Part shown: piece after piece, positions 39,946-47,161 of the stretch
Layout of the letters: each line of letters begins with the position of its first letter
Numbering within the stretch: position 1 is the stretch's first letter
NCBI GenBank assembly: GCA_900754285.1
Contig: CAAECB010000058.1
Location: 1 to 47,161, forward strand
Source: Clostridia bacterium
GTDB taxonomy: Bacteria > Bacillota > Clostridia > TANB77 > CAG-508
Direction: 5' to 3'
Length of the DNA: 47,161 nt
Made by a program: the position numbers and the translations under genes
Notes under the pieces: generated by a model
The model's input: the letters and a program-made list of their open reading frames with translations, nothing else
The model's database searches: none
Told to the model about the DNA's origin: nothing

Positions 39946-40230
39946 TTATCTTTCTTGTTTTTCCTTATTTTTAATTTTAAGTTGTTTTTCTCTTTCAGAT
40001 AACAAGCTACTCAATTCATCAATAAAACCTTCTAATTTTTGACATAATTCGTCATCAGAACCTTCTTCAGCAACTAATACTAAATTATAATAGTTAATAT
40101 ATTGTTTAATATCTTTAGGAGTTTTTAGTTCTTCTTTTATATGTTCTATTGTACGATCATATTCAGAAGTATCAAATATATCATTGTCTAGTTCAAATTC
40201 TAATAATCTATTGTATAGGTCTTTTTGCAT
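39946..40230 (-). CDS. Small hypothetical helical protein
   Basis: A 94-residue acidic helical protein (EFELDNDIFDTSEYDRTIEH and a Lys/Glu-rich C-terminus). It overlaps the end of the preceding gene by 23 bp, so the two are coupled. No motif is seen. Member of the adhesin operon; function unknown. Confidence 0.6.
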   Translation of the reverse strand: MQKDLYNRLLEFELDNDIFDTSEYDRTIEHIKEELKTPKDIKQYINYYNLVLVAEEGSDDELCQKLEGFIDELSSLLSEREKQLKIKNKEKQER

Positions 40231-40453
40231 CTTGTTCTTCCTCCTTCTTTTTTATTATAAATTCTAACTCATTATTTCTTTTTTCTGTTAAGTGATAGCA
40301 TAATTCAGTAAGCATTTTATCTTCTTCTCTTGTTAATTTAAGCCTTTTACCTTGTTCATAAGTAATATTGATAATTTGTTTTGCATTTATAATATTGTTA
40401 TTTCTTAATTTTTGAAATAAATTAGCTTTAATTTTTAAATCCTTATCTATCAT
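40208..40453 (-). CDS. Small hypothetical helical protein
   Basis: An 81-residue basic helical protein starting at MIDKDLKIKANLFQKL (GGGAG seven bases upstream; a longer frame to 40495 runs into a hairpin). It ends in a Lys/Glu-rich stretch. Possible nucleic-acid or coiled-coil role, not supported further. It follows the adhesin gene after the hairpin at 40480-40501. Confidence 0.6.
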   Translation of the reverse strand: MIDKDLKIKANLFQKLRNNNIINAKQIINITYEQGKRLKLTREEDKMLTELCYHLTEKRNNELEFIIKKKEEEQDAKRPIQ

Positions 40454-40479
40454 TTTAGACTCCCTTCTTAAAATAGTAA

Positions 40480-40501
40480 AGCGACTATGTTTCAAGTCAC
40501 T
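40480..40501 (-). terminator. Hairpin between the adhesin gene and the small genes
   Basis: 7-bp arms AGCGACT / AGTCACT (one G-U pair in RNA) with an 8-nt loop, followed on the minus strand by TTACTATTTT. It is the weakest of the hairpins in this position and only about 26 nt before the next start codon (40453). Confidence 0.5.
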
Positions 40502-40506
40502 ATTAC

Positions 40507-43500
40507 TTATTTGTTATTGTTATCTTTATGAGATTTATATATTTTGATTCCAAAATATGCTAATCCTAAAGTAGCTAATAATAGTATTCCTAAAGCCAAT
40601 TTAATATGTGAGTTATCTCCAGTTTTAGGAACTTCAATTTTCTTATTTTCAAAATTAAATGTTACTGTATTGTCTGATTCTTCAGTTAGTTCATCGTCAA
40701 TGAACACGCCTTTACCGTTGATTTCAACTTTAACAACTCTATCAGATAGTTCATAACCTTTTGGAGCTTTTATTTCTTTTATAAAATATGTTCCAAATCT
40801 TAATTCTTCAAATATTGCTGTTCCTTCTTCTTTATCAGATTTAACTTCTTTAATTAGTTTAGTACCTTCTTGATCTTCATAAATCGCAAAAGTAAATTTA
40901 TCTTTAATTACTTCTTTAGATTCTGCATCTACTTTTATAATTTTAACATTTTTAAGTATAGGCATATCTTTCATTTCAATTATTTGTGTTTCCTTATCAG
41001 TTGTAACTGTGAAAGTAATGCTTTCAGTCATCTCATATCCGTAAGGAGCTGTTTTTTCTGTTAGCGTGTAAGTTTTACCTTCCTCTAATCCATTTACAAT
41101 ATGAGGCTCTTTAGTTGAAGTCCAATTCTCAATAACATTACCTTCTACATCAGTAATTTCTAGTTCAGCACCTTCTAATTCTTCTCCATTTGTTAGATCG
41201 GTTTTAGAAACTTTAACTATTTTATTTACTAATTTTTCATGTTGTGTTTCTTTATCAGTTGTAACAGTAAATTCTACATCAGTAGCCTTTACATATCCGT
41301 CTGGAGCAACTTCTTCATGAAGTATATAAGTTTTACCTTCTTCTAATCCATTGATTTTATGAGCTTCTTTTCCAGAAGTCCATTCATCAATGATTTTTTC
41401 TCCATCTAAAACCTGTATTTTAGCTCCTTCAACTTCTTCTCCGCCTATATCTGTTTTTGTTAACTCAACGATTTTATCTATCATTGTTACTTTCTGAACA
41501 TCTTTAGTATTTTCAACTTTAAATTTAATAGCTGTCGCTTTAACATAAGCATTAGGAGTAATTTCTTCTCGTAAAGTATATTCTTTTCCTGCAACTAAAC
41601 CTTCTATTTTATGTGTTTTATCTGATGAAATCCATGTATCAACTACTTTATCTCCATCTAATACTGTTAATTTAGCACCTTCTAATTCAGCTTCTCCAGT
41701 AATATCTGTTTTACTTAATTCAAATATAGTTGTATCATTTGAAATTTTTCTGTTTTCAGTATAAACTTTTGTAATATCATCTACTTTAACAAATTTTACT
41801 TCATATTTTTTATTATTTAAAACTAATCCATCTAATGTCTTAATTTCTTGTAATTCATAAGTTCCCATAGGTAGATTATCTATTGTTAATTTTCCTTCTT
41901 TTGTAAGATTATAAGTTCCTACTGCTTGTCCTTTAGTATAAAATTTAGAACCATCAGCCATGTCAATTATATCTTCTTTTGCTGTTAGTTTAAATTGAAT
42001 ACCGCTTAAATCGCTAATATTTATAAGAGATGTATCTACATTTTCTCTTATAGCAACTGTTTTATTTACTTTTAAAGTTCCTGTTGGTTGTTCATTTTTT
42101 ACTATAACTTCTTTAATAAAATCTCCATCTTTATCTGTATCAAAATCTTTTACATTTTTGATCTCAAATTTTACTGGAGCTTCTAATTGCAAAAATCCTG
42201 TTGGAATTCTAATTTCAGTTATTTCATATTTACCAACTGGAAGAGATAAAGGTGTTATAGCAATACCTTTTCCGTCATTATCTGAATTATAACTATAATC
42301 TGGAATTACTTCATTATCCGCATTTGTTGTAAATGAAGAATATGTTGTACTTCCTAATTTTTGAGTGATTTTATCGCCTTTTCTATATAATGTTTTACCA
42401 TTTCCACGATCTATAATATCGCTTGCAGCTTTAATTTCAAAAGTTGCACTATTTAAAGTAACTATTTTATTTGATTTTAAATCTTTCTTTACAAGTTTTA
42501 TATAACTTTCTAGTTGTTCATCATTTACTACCAAATGTTTAACTTTTTGTGCTACATCTTGAATTTCAGATTCGTCTTTTGTTATGGAAAAACTAAAATC
42601 TACCGCAGGTTCAAAATCTACTGGGGTTTTAGTTTCCTTAACTATATATTTTCCATAAGGAAGCTTATTTTGAGTATAAGCGTTTCCATGACTATCAGTT
42701 GTAATAATTTCATAAGTTGGAGCAATTGCTTGAGCTTGTAATACTCTGTTTGCATTTACGCTAACTTTATTTCCATTTTCATCTAATCCTCCCCAAACTT
42801 CAGCATAACTGTATCCTTGTGAATAAGCTTTCTCAACTGCCGAACTCAATTTTATTGAAAATTCAGCTTCTTCCAATCCTTGTACTAATCCAGATTGAAT
42901 ATTGATTCCACTTTTGAAAATGTGAACTCCCATTTTTTTAACTTGTTCGTTACTTGTAGTCTTATTAGTAATTACTTTTGTGTTTTGGTCTTTATAAGCA
43001 AGAATTACAGAGTATTCTGTATTATCGACAAAGTATCCTTCACTTGCTGTTTTTTCTTTAATCTTATACTTTCCTAAAGGAAGTTCTGTTACATCTTCGG
43101 TTTCTCCCTTTTCGTTCATAGTACGAGTAGCTACTAAATCTCCATTAGAATAAAATTTCTTTGTTTTAGCTTTGTTGTATATATCTTCAGCTGCATATAC
43201 TTCATAGACAGCTCCTTTTAATTTAGCATCTCCTTGAGGAGTAACACCTGTTTCTTTATCTTTTTTTATGATTGTAATAGTTCCAGTAGGTTCTTCGTTT
43301 GTTATATCTTGATTTACTGTTTGATTCGGAATTACTTCAACATTATATGATTTTGTATCTAATAAATATCCTTCTGGAGCTTTTATTTCTTTTACAACAT
43401 AAGTTCCTTTTCTTAATTTTTCTAAAGTGATTTTTCCGTTTGTAACAGTAAGATCTTTATTATAACCATTTGAGCTTGAAACATTATAAATAGCTCCATC

Positions 43501-44436
43501 AACTAATTTTCCAGTTGATTCTAATTTTTTTAGCTCTAAATTACCTAATAATTCAATTTTTAAAGATAAATTTAAAGTAACAGGATCATTATAATGCATA
43601 GCATATAATTGGTCTTGTATTCCAGAAGGAAATTCAAAATATACTGTTGTATCATGTTCTTCTGTTTCTCCTTTTACCATTCCCCATGATTGGAATGTAC
43701 TATCAGAAATTCTTATATTTTCTGTTTCAACACTATCATATACTGTAATAGTCATTGAATTACTTCCTGCTGAATGTTGATATCTTACTCCATCTTGAGT
43801 TTTATCAATTGAATTATATGCAGATAAGACTCCGTTAGTATCGGTTATTGTTTTTGACTCTCCAGCTGTAATAGTAATTGTTTTACCATTAAAGCTTGGT
43901 CTAGCTGAAATTTGATTTATTTCATTATCTATTCTTTCTTTAAATGCTTGATATTCAGCTTGATATGTTGAATTTACAAATGTTGCAGAACTTTGACCTA
44001 ATGTTTCCCATATATATTGTTGCGTATAGACATAAGCTTTTTTCACATCAATCATTGAAGCTGCTAATATTCCACCGTCAACAACATATCCTCCATTATC
44101 TCTATACCAACCTAAATAAGCAATTTTACAAGCTTTTCTTATTGTTGAATTTGTAGGTGTATAGTAAACCCCATTATAACTAGCACCTGTTTTAAAATCT
44201 ATACCATGTTCTGCGCAAAAGACTGTTTTTTTATCTCCATTACTTGTATTGACAAGTTTTCTAATAATAATTCCAGTAGTACCATTTTGATTGTCTGTTG
44301 TTTTCATTCCTGAAGCATATTGACCACCTGTCCATACTCCAGAACCTGAAGCTGCAAGTACAGGTTGAACAATATTAAATAACATTAAAATCAGTATTAT
44401 TACTGAAAAAATTTTTTTAATTTTATTTATTTTCAT
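40507..44436 (-). CDS. Large thioester/Cna-B surface adhesin with sorting signal (SpaA-like)
   Basis: A 1309-residue cell-wall protein. The signal peptide spans 1-28 (VLAASG cleavage). A thioester (TQXA) domain carries Cys74 in VFCAEHG and Gln139/140 in YVYTQQYIWETLG. Serial SpaA/Cna-B repeats follow (each with PKGYxL-type and GxYxIKE-type motifs), about eight units, of which three near the C-terminus (about residues 950-1190) are close copies with GLEEGKTY and TVTTDKETQ. The C-terminal signal is VPKTGDN at about 1269-1275, with a hydrophobic segment and charged tail. The thioester can bond covalently to host or partner-cell surfaces, and Cna-B units often have isopeptide bonds. Probably mediates mating-pair contact or colonisation; the sortase at 19210 may anchor it. 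Confidence 0.9.
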   Translation of the reverse strand: MKINKIKKIFSVIILILMLFNIVQPVLAASGSGVWTGGQYASGMKTTDNQNGTTGIIIRKLVNTSNGDKKTVFCAEHGIDFKTGASYNGVYYTPTNSTIRKACKIAYLGWYRDNGGYVVDGGILAASMIDVKKAYVYTQQYIWETLGQSSATFVNSTYQAEYQAFKERIDNEINQISARPSFNGKTITITAGESKTITDTNGVLSAYNSIDKTQDGVRYQHSAGSNSMTITVYDSVETENIRISDSTFQSWGMVKGETEEHDTTVYFEFPSGIQDQLYAMHYNDPVTLNLSLKIELLGNLELKKLESTGKLVDGAIYNVSSSNGYNKDLTVTNGKITLEKLRKGTYVVKEIKAPEGYLLDTKSYNVEVIPNQTVNQDITNEEPTGTITIIKKDKETGVTPQGDAKLKGAVYEVYAAEDIYNKAKTKKFYSNGDLVATRTMNEKGETEDVTELPLGKYKIKEKTASEGYFVDNTEYSVILAYKDQNTKVITNKTTSNEQVKKMGVHIFKSGINIQSGLVQGLEEAEFSIKLSSAVEKAYSQGYSYAEVWGGLDENGNKVSVNANRVLQAQAIAPTYEIITTDSHGNAYTQNKLPYGKYIVKETKTPVDFEPAVDFSFSITKDESEIQDVAQKVKHLVVNDEQLESYIKLVKKDLKSNKIVTLNSATFEIKAASDIIDRGNGKTLYRKGDKITQKLGSTTYSSFTTNADNEVIPDYSYNSDNDGKGIAITPLSLPVGKYEITEIRIPTGFLQLEAPVKFEIKNVKDFDTDKDGDFIKEVIVKNEQPTGTLKVNKTVAIRENVDTSLINISDLSGIQFKLTAKEDIIDMADGSKFYTKGQAVGTYNLTKEGKLTIDNLPMGTYELQEIKTLDGLVLNNKKYEVKFVKVDDITKVYTENRKISNDTTIFELSKTDITGEAELEGAKLTVLDGDKVVDTWISSDKTHKIEGLVAGKEYTLREEITPNAYVKATAIKFKVENTKDVQKVTMIDKIVELTKTDIGGEEVEGAKIQVLDGEKIIDEWTSGKEAHKINGLEEGKTYILHEEVAPDGYVKATDVEFTVTTDKETQHEKLVNKIVKVSKTDLTNGEELEGAELEITDVEGNVIENWTSTKEPHIVNGLEEGKTYTLTEKTAPYGYEMTESITFTVTTDKETQIIEMKDMPILKNVKIIKVDAESKEVIKDKFTFAIYEDQEGTKLIKEVKSDKEEGTAIFEELRFGTYFIKEIKAPKGYELSDRVVKVEINGKGVFIDDELTEESDNTVTFNFENKKIEVPKTGDNSHIKLALGILLLATLGLAYFGIKIYKSHKDNNNK

Positions 44437-44457
44437 TTTTTACCTCCATTTTTAACA

Positions 44458-44491
44458 TAAAAAAAGAACAAGTAATTTTTATACTTGCTCT
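44458..44491 (-). terminator. Terminator-like hairpin before the adhesin gene
   Basis: 10-bp arms AGAACAAGTA / TACTTGCTCT with one mismatch and a 7-nt loop (44465-44491), then a minus-strand T run to 44458. The adhesin start codon is about 21 nt further, with no space for a promoter. Confidence 0.75.
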
Positions 44492-44507
44492 TAATATATT
44501 TTTATTT

Positions 44508-45182
44508 TTAATTATAATAAAAGTTTATAGTCCATTTACTGCAATAAGGACAACTCCAATCTTCATACCCATAAGGACAATTTTTGTTATATGTTTCATC
44601 ATCAATTTCAAAGTTTTCCCATTTATCGCCCCAATTTTTAATTATAGATTTATAATAACTAATTGCTTCAGATTCAGAATTAAACCATTTTTGCGAATTT
44701 CCTACTCCAACCCCATGATTACTACCAGAACATTTGTAGGTTTCTGTTTTTTTATTTTCTTCTTGTTTTGGTTCTACTATTTTTGGAATCTCGGTTTTTG
44801 CTACTTCTTTTTGCACTTCTTCAGACTCTTTTGATTTGGTTGTTGGAGTTGTTGGAGTTGCTTTCTTTATTCCAGGTGTTGGACTAACTATTTTTTCTTC
44901 TTGTTTTTCTTCTTGTTGTACTTCTTTTATTTTAATTTCTTCAGAATTATTTACTATTTGGCTTTTGTTTTCTTCTCTAAATTCATTATCTTGAATATTA
45001 TTATTTTCATCTATTTCAGAAAATTCAATAACATTTTCTTGAACATTATCAAGATTCGTTTGGTTATCTTTTGATAAGATTTCAGAAGATTCATTATTTT
45101 TATTAAGTGATTTCATCATTATAGTTAAACTTAAAGTAATTATAATTAAAATTATACTTGAGAAAAATACATATTTTTTCAT
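44508..45182 (-). CDS. Secreted or membrane-anchored Lys/Glu-rich protein with a cysteine-rich end
   Basis: A 224-residue protein with an N-terminal membrane segment (about 5-24), a long low-complexity Glu/Lys/Thr/Pro linker (about 30-150, with TPTTPTTKSKE) and a compact C-terminal domain (155-224). That domain has a CSGSNHG segment and four further cysteines (NKNCPYGYEDWSCPYCSKW), suggesting disulfides or a metal site. The layout is that of a wall-spanning protein with a small external domain. It lies between parB and the adhesin gene in the same direction. Family not recognised. Confidence 0.65.
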   Translation of the reverse strand: MKKYVFFSSIILIIITLSLTIMMKSLNKNNESSEILSKDNQTNLDNVQENVIEFSEIDENNNIQDNEFREENKSQIVNNSEEIKIKEVQQEEKQEEKIVSPTPGIKKATPTTPTTKSKESEEVQKEVAKTEIPKIVEPKQEENKKTETYKCSGSNHGVGVGNSQKWFNSESEAISYYKSIIKNWGDKWENFEIDDETYNKNCPYGYEDWSCPYCSKWTINFYYN

Positions 45183-45231
45183 AATACATCCCTCCTATTA
45201 CTTCAGGATAGCGTGATTTTAAAACTTTATC

Positions 45232-45300
45232 AAATGTGTAAATATATATAATTATAATAATTTATACATTTACTCTTTAGTTAGTAATATAGTTAGTAAT
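45232..45300. repeat. Inverted and direct repeats between parB and the secreted protein gene
   Basis: 12-bp arms AAATGTGTAAAT / ATTTATACATTT (45232-45243, 45260-45271, one mismatch) are followed by AGTTAGTAAT at 45279-45288 and again at 45291-45300. They lie just downstream of parB, a place where centromere-like (parS) or operator sites can occur. Confidence 0.45.
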
Positions 45301-45331
45301 AATAGGGATTGTAAGGGAAAGAAAATAAAAA

Positions 45332-46258
45332 TTATCTGTAATCTCTTATTTTCTGTTTCCACTCTTTTTGATATTTTTCTAATAATTCCATAATCTTGTT
45401 GTTAATTTGCTCATTTGAATAGTTTTTAGGAAAATACTGTCTAATATTGTCGTACGAAGTTTTAAATTGCTCTTTTTGATTAGGTTTCTCTGCACGCATA
45501 ATATCTTCAAGTTTATCTTCAGTCAATTCTCCTTTTTCATCAAGTTTTCGCAGTATTTGGGCTTGACTTAATGTTGGAGTTGCTTCATCATATTTAAAAA
45601 TGTCATACAAAATTTCTTGGTTATCTTCACTTATATAAGACAATTCAACAGCAGGTCTTAAAGCGATTCTTTTTTCATCGACTAATTCTAATAATTCAGG
45701 TATTAAATAAGTTAATCGTATAAATCTTTGAATGTTTGATGCACTTTCGCCAACTTTTTCAGCCAATACTTCTCTTGATGTCTGCTTCTGTTCCATTGGG
45801 TCAGAAGTTAAATTTTTCCCTTGATGTTTCATTGCTTCTAATTTCATTTTATAAGCAAATGCTTTTTCTGAAGGAAGTATTTCTTCTCTTTGAATATTTG
45901 AATCAACCATTAAAATAGTTGCTTCATCATCTGTTAAGTCTTTGATTATACAAGGTATTTCTGTTAAGCCTGCTCTTAAAGCTGCATGTTTTCTTCTATG
46001 ACCTGAAATCATTTCATAACTTCCATCTTCTCTTTGTCTTACTATTGTTGGAAGTATAACACCCTTAACACTAATGCTTTTGACTAAATCATCCATTTCT
46101 GCATTATCTAATACTTTGAATGGGTGTTCTGGAAAGTCCTGTATTTGTTCTATTGGAAGATTTATAACATGTTCTTTTTTAGCCTCATCTCTTTCTTCTT
46201 GTGTCGTAAATATGCTATCTAGTGAAGCAAGGTTCATTTTTTTCTTTGAATCTTTCAT
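45332..46258 (-). CDS. parB: ParB/Spo0J-family partition protein
   Basis: A 308-residue centromere-binding protein. The N-terminal ParB domain (about 20-115) holds the CTP/arginine-patch motif ISGHRRKHAALRAG, and QREEILPSEKAFAYK leads into the helix-turn-helix region (about 160-215: SREVLAEKVGESASNIQRFI). A C-terminal dimerisation part follows. With ParA it segregates or stabilises the element when it replicates extrachromosomally. The start overlaps the end of parA by 44 bp, so the pair is coupled. Confidence 0.92.
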   Translation of the reverse strand: MKDSKKKMNLASLDSIFTTQEERDEAKKEHVINLPIEQIQDFPEHPFKVLDNAEMDDLVKSISVKGVILPTIVRQREDGSYEMISGHRRKHAALRAGLTEIPCIIKDLTDDEATILMVDSNIQREEILPSEKAFAYKMKLEAMKHQGKNLTSDPMEQKQTSREVLAEKVGESASNIQRFIRLTYLIPELLELVDEKRIALRPAVELSYISEDNQEILYDIFKYDEATPTLSQAQILRKLDEKGELTEDKLEDIMRAEKPNQKEQFKTSYDNIRQYFPKNYSNEQINNKIMELLEKYQKEWKQKIRDYR

Positions 46259-47039
46259 CTTGTAAAACCTCCTTTGCTAAATTTTCATAAGCTTTTGCAA
46301 CAGTTCCGTTCTTATCATATTCAAATACACTTGTTCCTTGAATTGTTGCTTCAGCTGTTTTTACTGCTCTAGGTATTTCTGTATCGTATATTTTAATAAA
46401 TTGTCCATAGCTCTCCTCAATTTCTTGTCTAACTTCTTTATCTAAATTAGTTCTTTTATCTACTAAAGTTAATACTATTCCTTTAATTTTTAAGCTAGGA
46501 TTTATTGTTCTTCTAACTTTAGAAACAGTATCAAATAAATAAGTCATTCCTTTAGCAGCAAGGTATTGGCTTTGGACTGGAACAATAATTTCATTACTAC
46601 ATGCTAAACAATTTATAGGAATTAGTCCTAATGAAGGCATGCAGTCAATTAAAACATAGTCATAATTATTTTTTATAGTATTTAAACAGTTTTTTAATAC
46701 AAATTCTCTACTCATAGTATTTCCTAAAGAAAGTTCTACCCCTGAAAGGCTTAAATCTGAAGGAATCAAATCTATACCTTCTTTATGGTGCAATATACCA
46801 TCGTTAATATTTAATTTTTCATCCATCATTTCTGCATTCATTATTTCAGTTAATCTTATTGGTATTTCTTCTAGTTTATTATACCCTAGACAAGTAGTAA
46901 GGTTTCCTTGCGGATCTGCATCGACTAACAAAACCTTTTTTCCTTCCTTTACAAGAGCAACTCCTAACGAAAGTGTTGTTGTAGTTTTTCCAACTCCGCC
47001 TTTTTGGTTTGCAATTGCAATTACTTTTGTATCTTGCAT
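46215..47039 (-). CDS. parA: ParA-family partition ATPase
   Basis: A 274-residue Walker-type ATPase starting at MQDTKVIAIANQ, chosen because AGGAGG stands five bases upstream (a longer frame to 47093 runs through a terminator hairpin). Deviant Walker A KGGVGKTTT (from Lys13), Walker A' LLVDADPQGN and Walker B YVLIDCMPSLG are intact. It lacks the long N-terminal DNA-binding domain, so it is the short Soj-like type. It pairs with ParB for element maintenance. The frame overlaps parB by 44 bp. Confidence 0.94.
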   Translation of the reverse strand: MQDTKVIAIANQKGGVGKTTTTLSLGVALVKEGKKVLLVDADPQGNLTTCLGYNKLEEIPIRLTEIMNAEMMDEKLNINDGILHHKEGIDLIPSDLSLSGVELSLGNTMSREFVLKNCLNTIKNNYDYVLIDCMPSLGLIPINCLACSNEIIVPVQSQYLAAKGMTYLFDTVSKVRRTINPSLKIKGIVLTLVDKRTNLDKEVRQEIEESYGQFIKIYDTEIPRAVKTAEATIQGTSVFEYDKNGTVAKAYENLAKEVLQDERFKEKNEPCFTR

Positions 47040-47064
47040 TTTTCCCTCCTTTTTCTGAAGGTAT

Positions 47065-47097
47065 AAAAAATAAGCTGAACAAACTTTATTCAACTTA
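47065..47097 (-). terminator. Terminator-like hairpin before parA
   Basis: 9-bp arms TAAGCTGAA / TTCAACTTA with one mismatch and a 9-nt loop (47071-47097), then a minus-strand run of six T (47070-47065). The parA ATG is about 25 nt further, so again no promoter fits between. Confidence 0.7.
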
Positions 47098-47161
47098 ACT
47101 GTTAGATATTATTTCAATAACTATATTTAATAGGAATTTTAAAATAAAATTATAATATTAT

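Noticed and set aside
43944..44156. Plus-strand frames inside the adhesin gene
   Set aside because: They are antisense readings of Cna-B repeats with no start signals.
1..47161. CRISPR array or cas genes
   Set aside because: No regularly spaced long repeats with unique spacers and no Cas-like proteins were seen; the short phased repeats at 4108-4226 are far too short-spaced.
1..47161. tRNA, rRNA or tmRNA genes
   Set aside because: No tRNA-like T-arm sequence or ribosomal RNA segment was noticed on either strand; this is by eye only.

Overview
The window is strongly AT-rich, uses Firmicutes-type Shine-Dalgarno sequences (AGGAGG/GGAGG, with ATG and some TTG starts), and carries Spo0A-like, AbrB-like and sortase/LPXTG-type genes. 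This suggests a low-G+C Clostridia member. A bile salt hydrolase gene points to the gut. Almost every gene is on the minus strand. The content is that of an integrative and conjugative element (ICE), or a plasmid-like relative, loaded with accessory genes. Neither end of the element is recognisable inside the window.

Layout, left to right. (1) 49-5299: a cluster of two tandem tyrosine recombinases plus a small protein, a small membrane protein, a G+C-richer structured non-coding island (about 2820-3060), two small regulator-like genes, then a plus-strand regulator with a Spo0A-type DNA-binding domain. Its upstream region holds four TTGGTAY repeats at an exact 11-bp step, three ATGATAAA repeats at a 10-bp step, 0A-box-like sites and a good promoter. 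(2) 5339-15675: a type I restriction-modification island with hsdM, an intact hsdS, a Xer-like recombinase, a second hsdS split into two halves, and an hsdR whose C-terminus is fused to a YunG-like domain. Two small genes precede hsdM, one of them an RNA-polymerase-alpha-CTD-like protein. (3) 15819-17156: a regulatory zone with a second pseudo-receiver protein, a divergent tandem ribbon-helix-helix protein with two matching operators between them, and a 48-residue AbrB-like gene whose promoter carries two perfect 0A boxes.

(4) 17317-33397: the conjugation operon, read right to left. It runs from a coiled-coil protein, a JAMM/RadC protein, a DUF3848-like protein and a TOPRIM primase-like protein, through a candidate oriT, MobC, the MOBP relaxase and PcfB, to VirD4, a Maff2-type VirB2-like pilin, an MT-A70 methyltransferase, VirB6, PrgI, VirB4, sortase B and a CHAP hydrolase. 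(5) 33486-39523: a cargo block of an unknown protein, a FUSC-like membrane protein under a promoter with two CIRCE-like operators, an MBL hydrolase, a paralogue of the small gene near hsdM, a cardiolipin synthase, a bile salt hydrolase and a DUF5301-like membrane protein. (6) 39642-47039: ParA and ParB, a secreted lysine/glutamate-rich protein, a 1309-residue thioester/Cna-B adhesin with a VPKTGD sorting signal, and three small proteins.

How it fits together: ParAB, the tyrosine recombinases and the relaxosome would handle maintenance, integration and transfer. VirB4/VirD4/VirB6/PrgI/VirB2-like proteins form the channel, CHAP opens peptidoglycan, and the adhesin attaches cells. The restriction system appears built to change specificity by site-specific recombination. 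Several intrinsic-terminator hairpins lie so close to the next start codon that no promoter fits, which suggests conditional read-through. The most unusual points are the HsdR-YunG fusion, the direct-orientation hsdS shuffling locus, the Spo0A/AbrB-like circuit, and the CIRCE-like promoter beside a bile-related cargo block.
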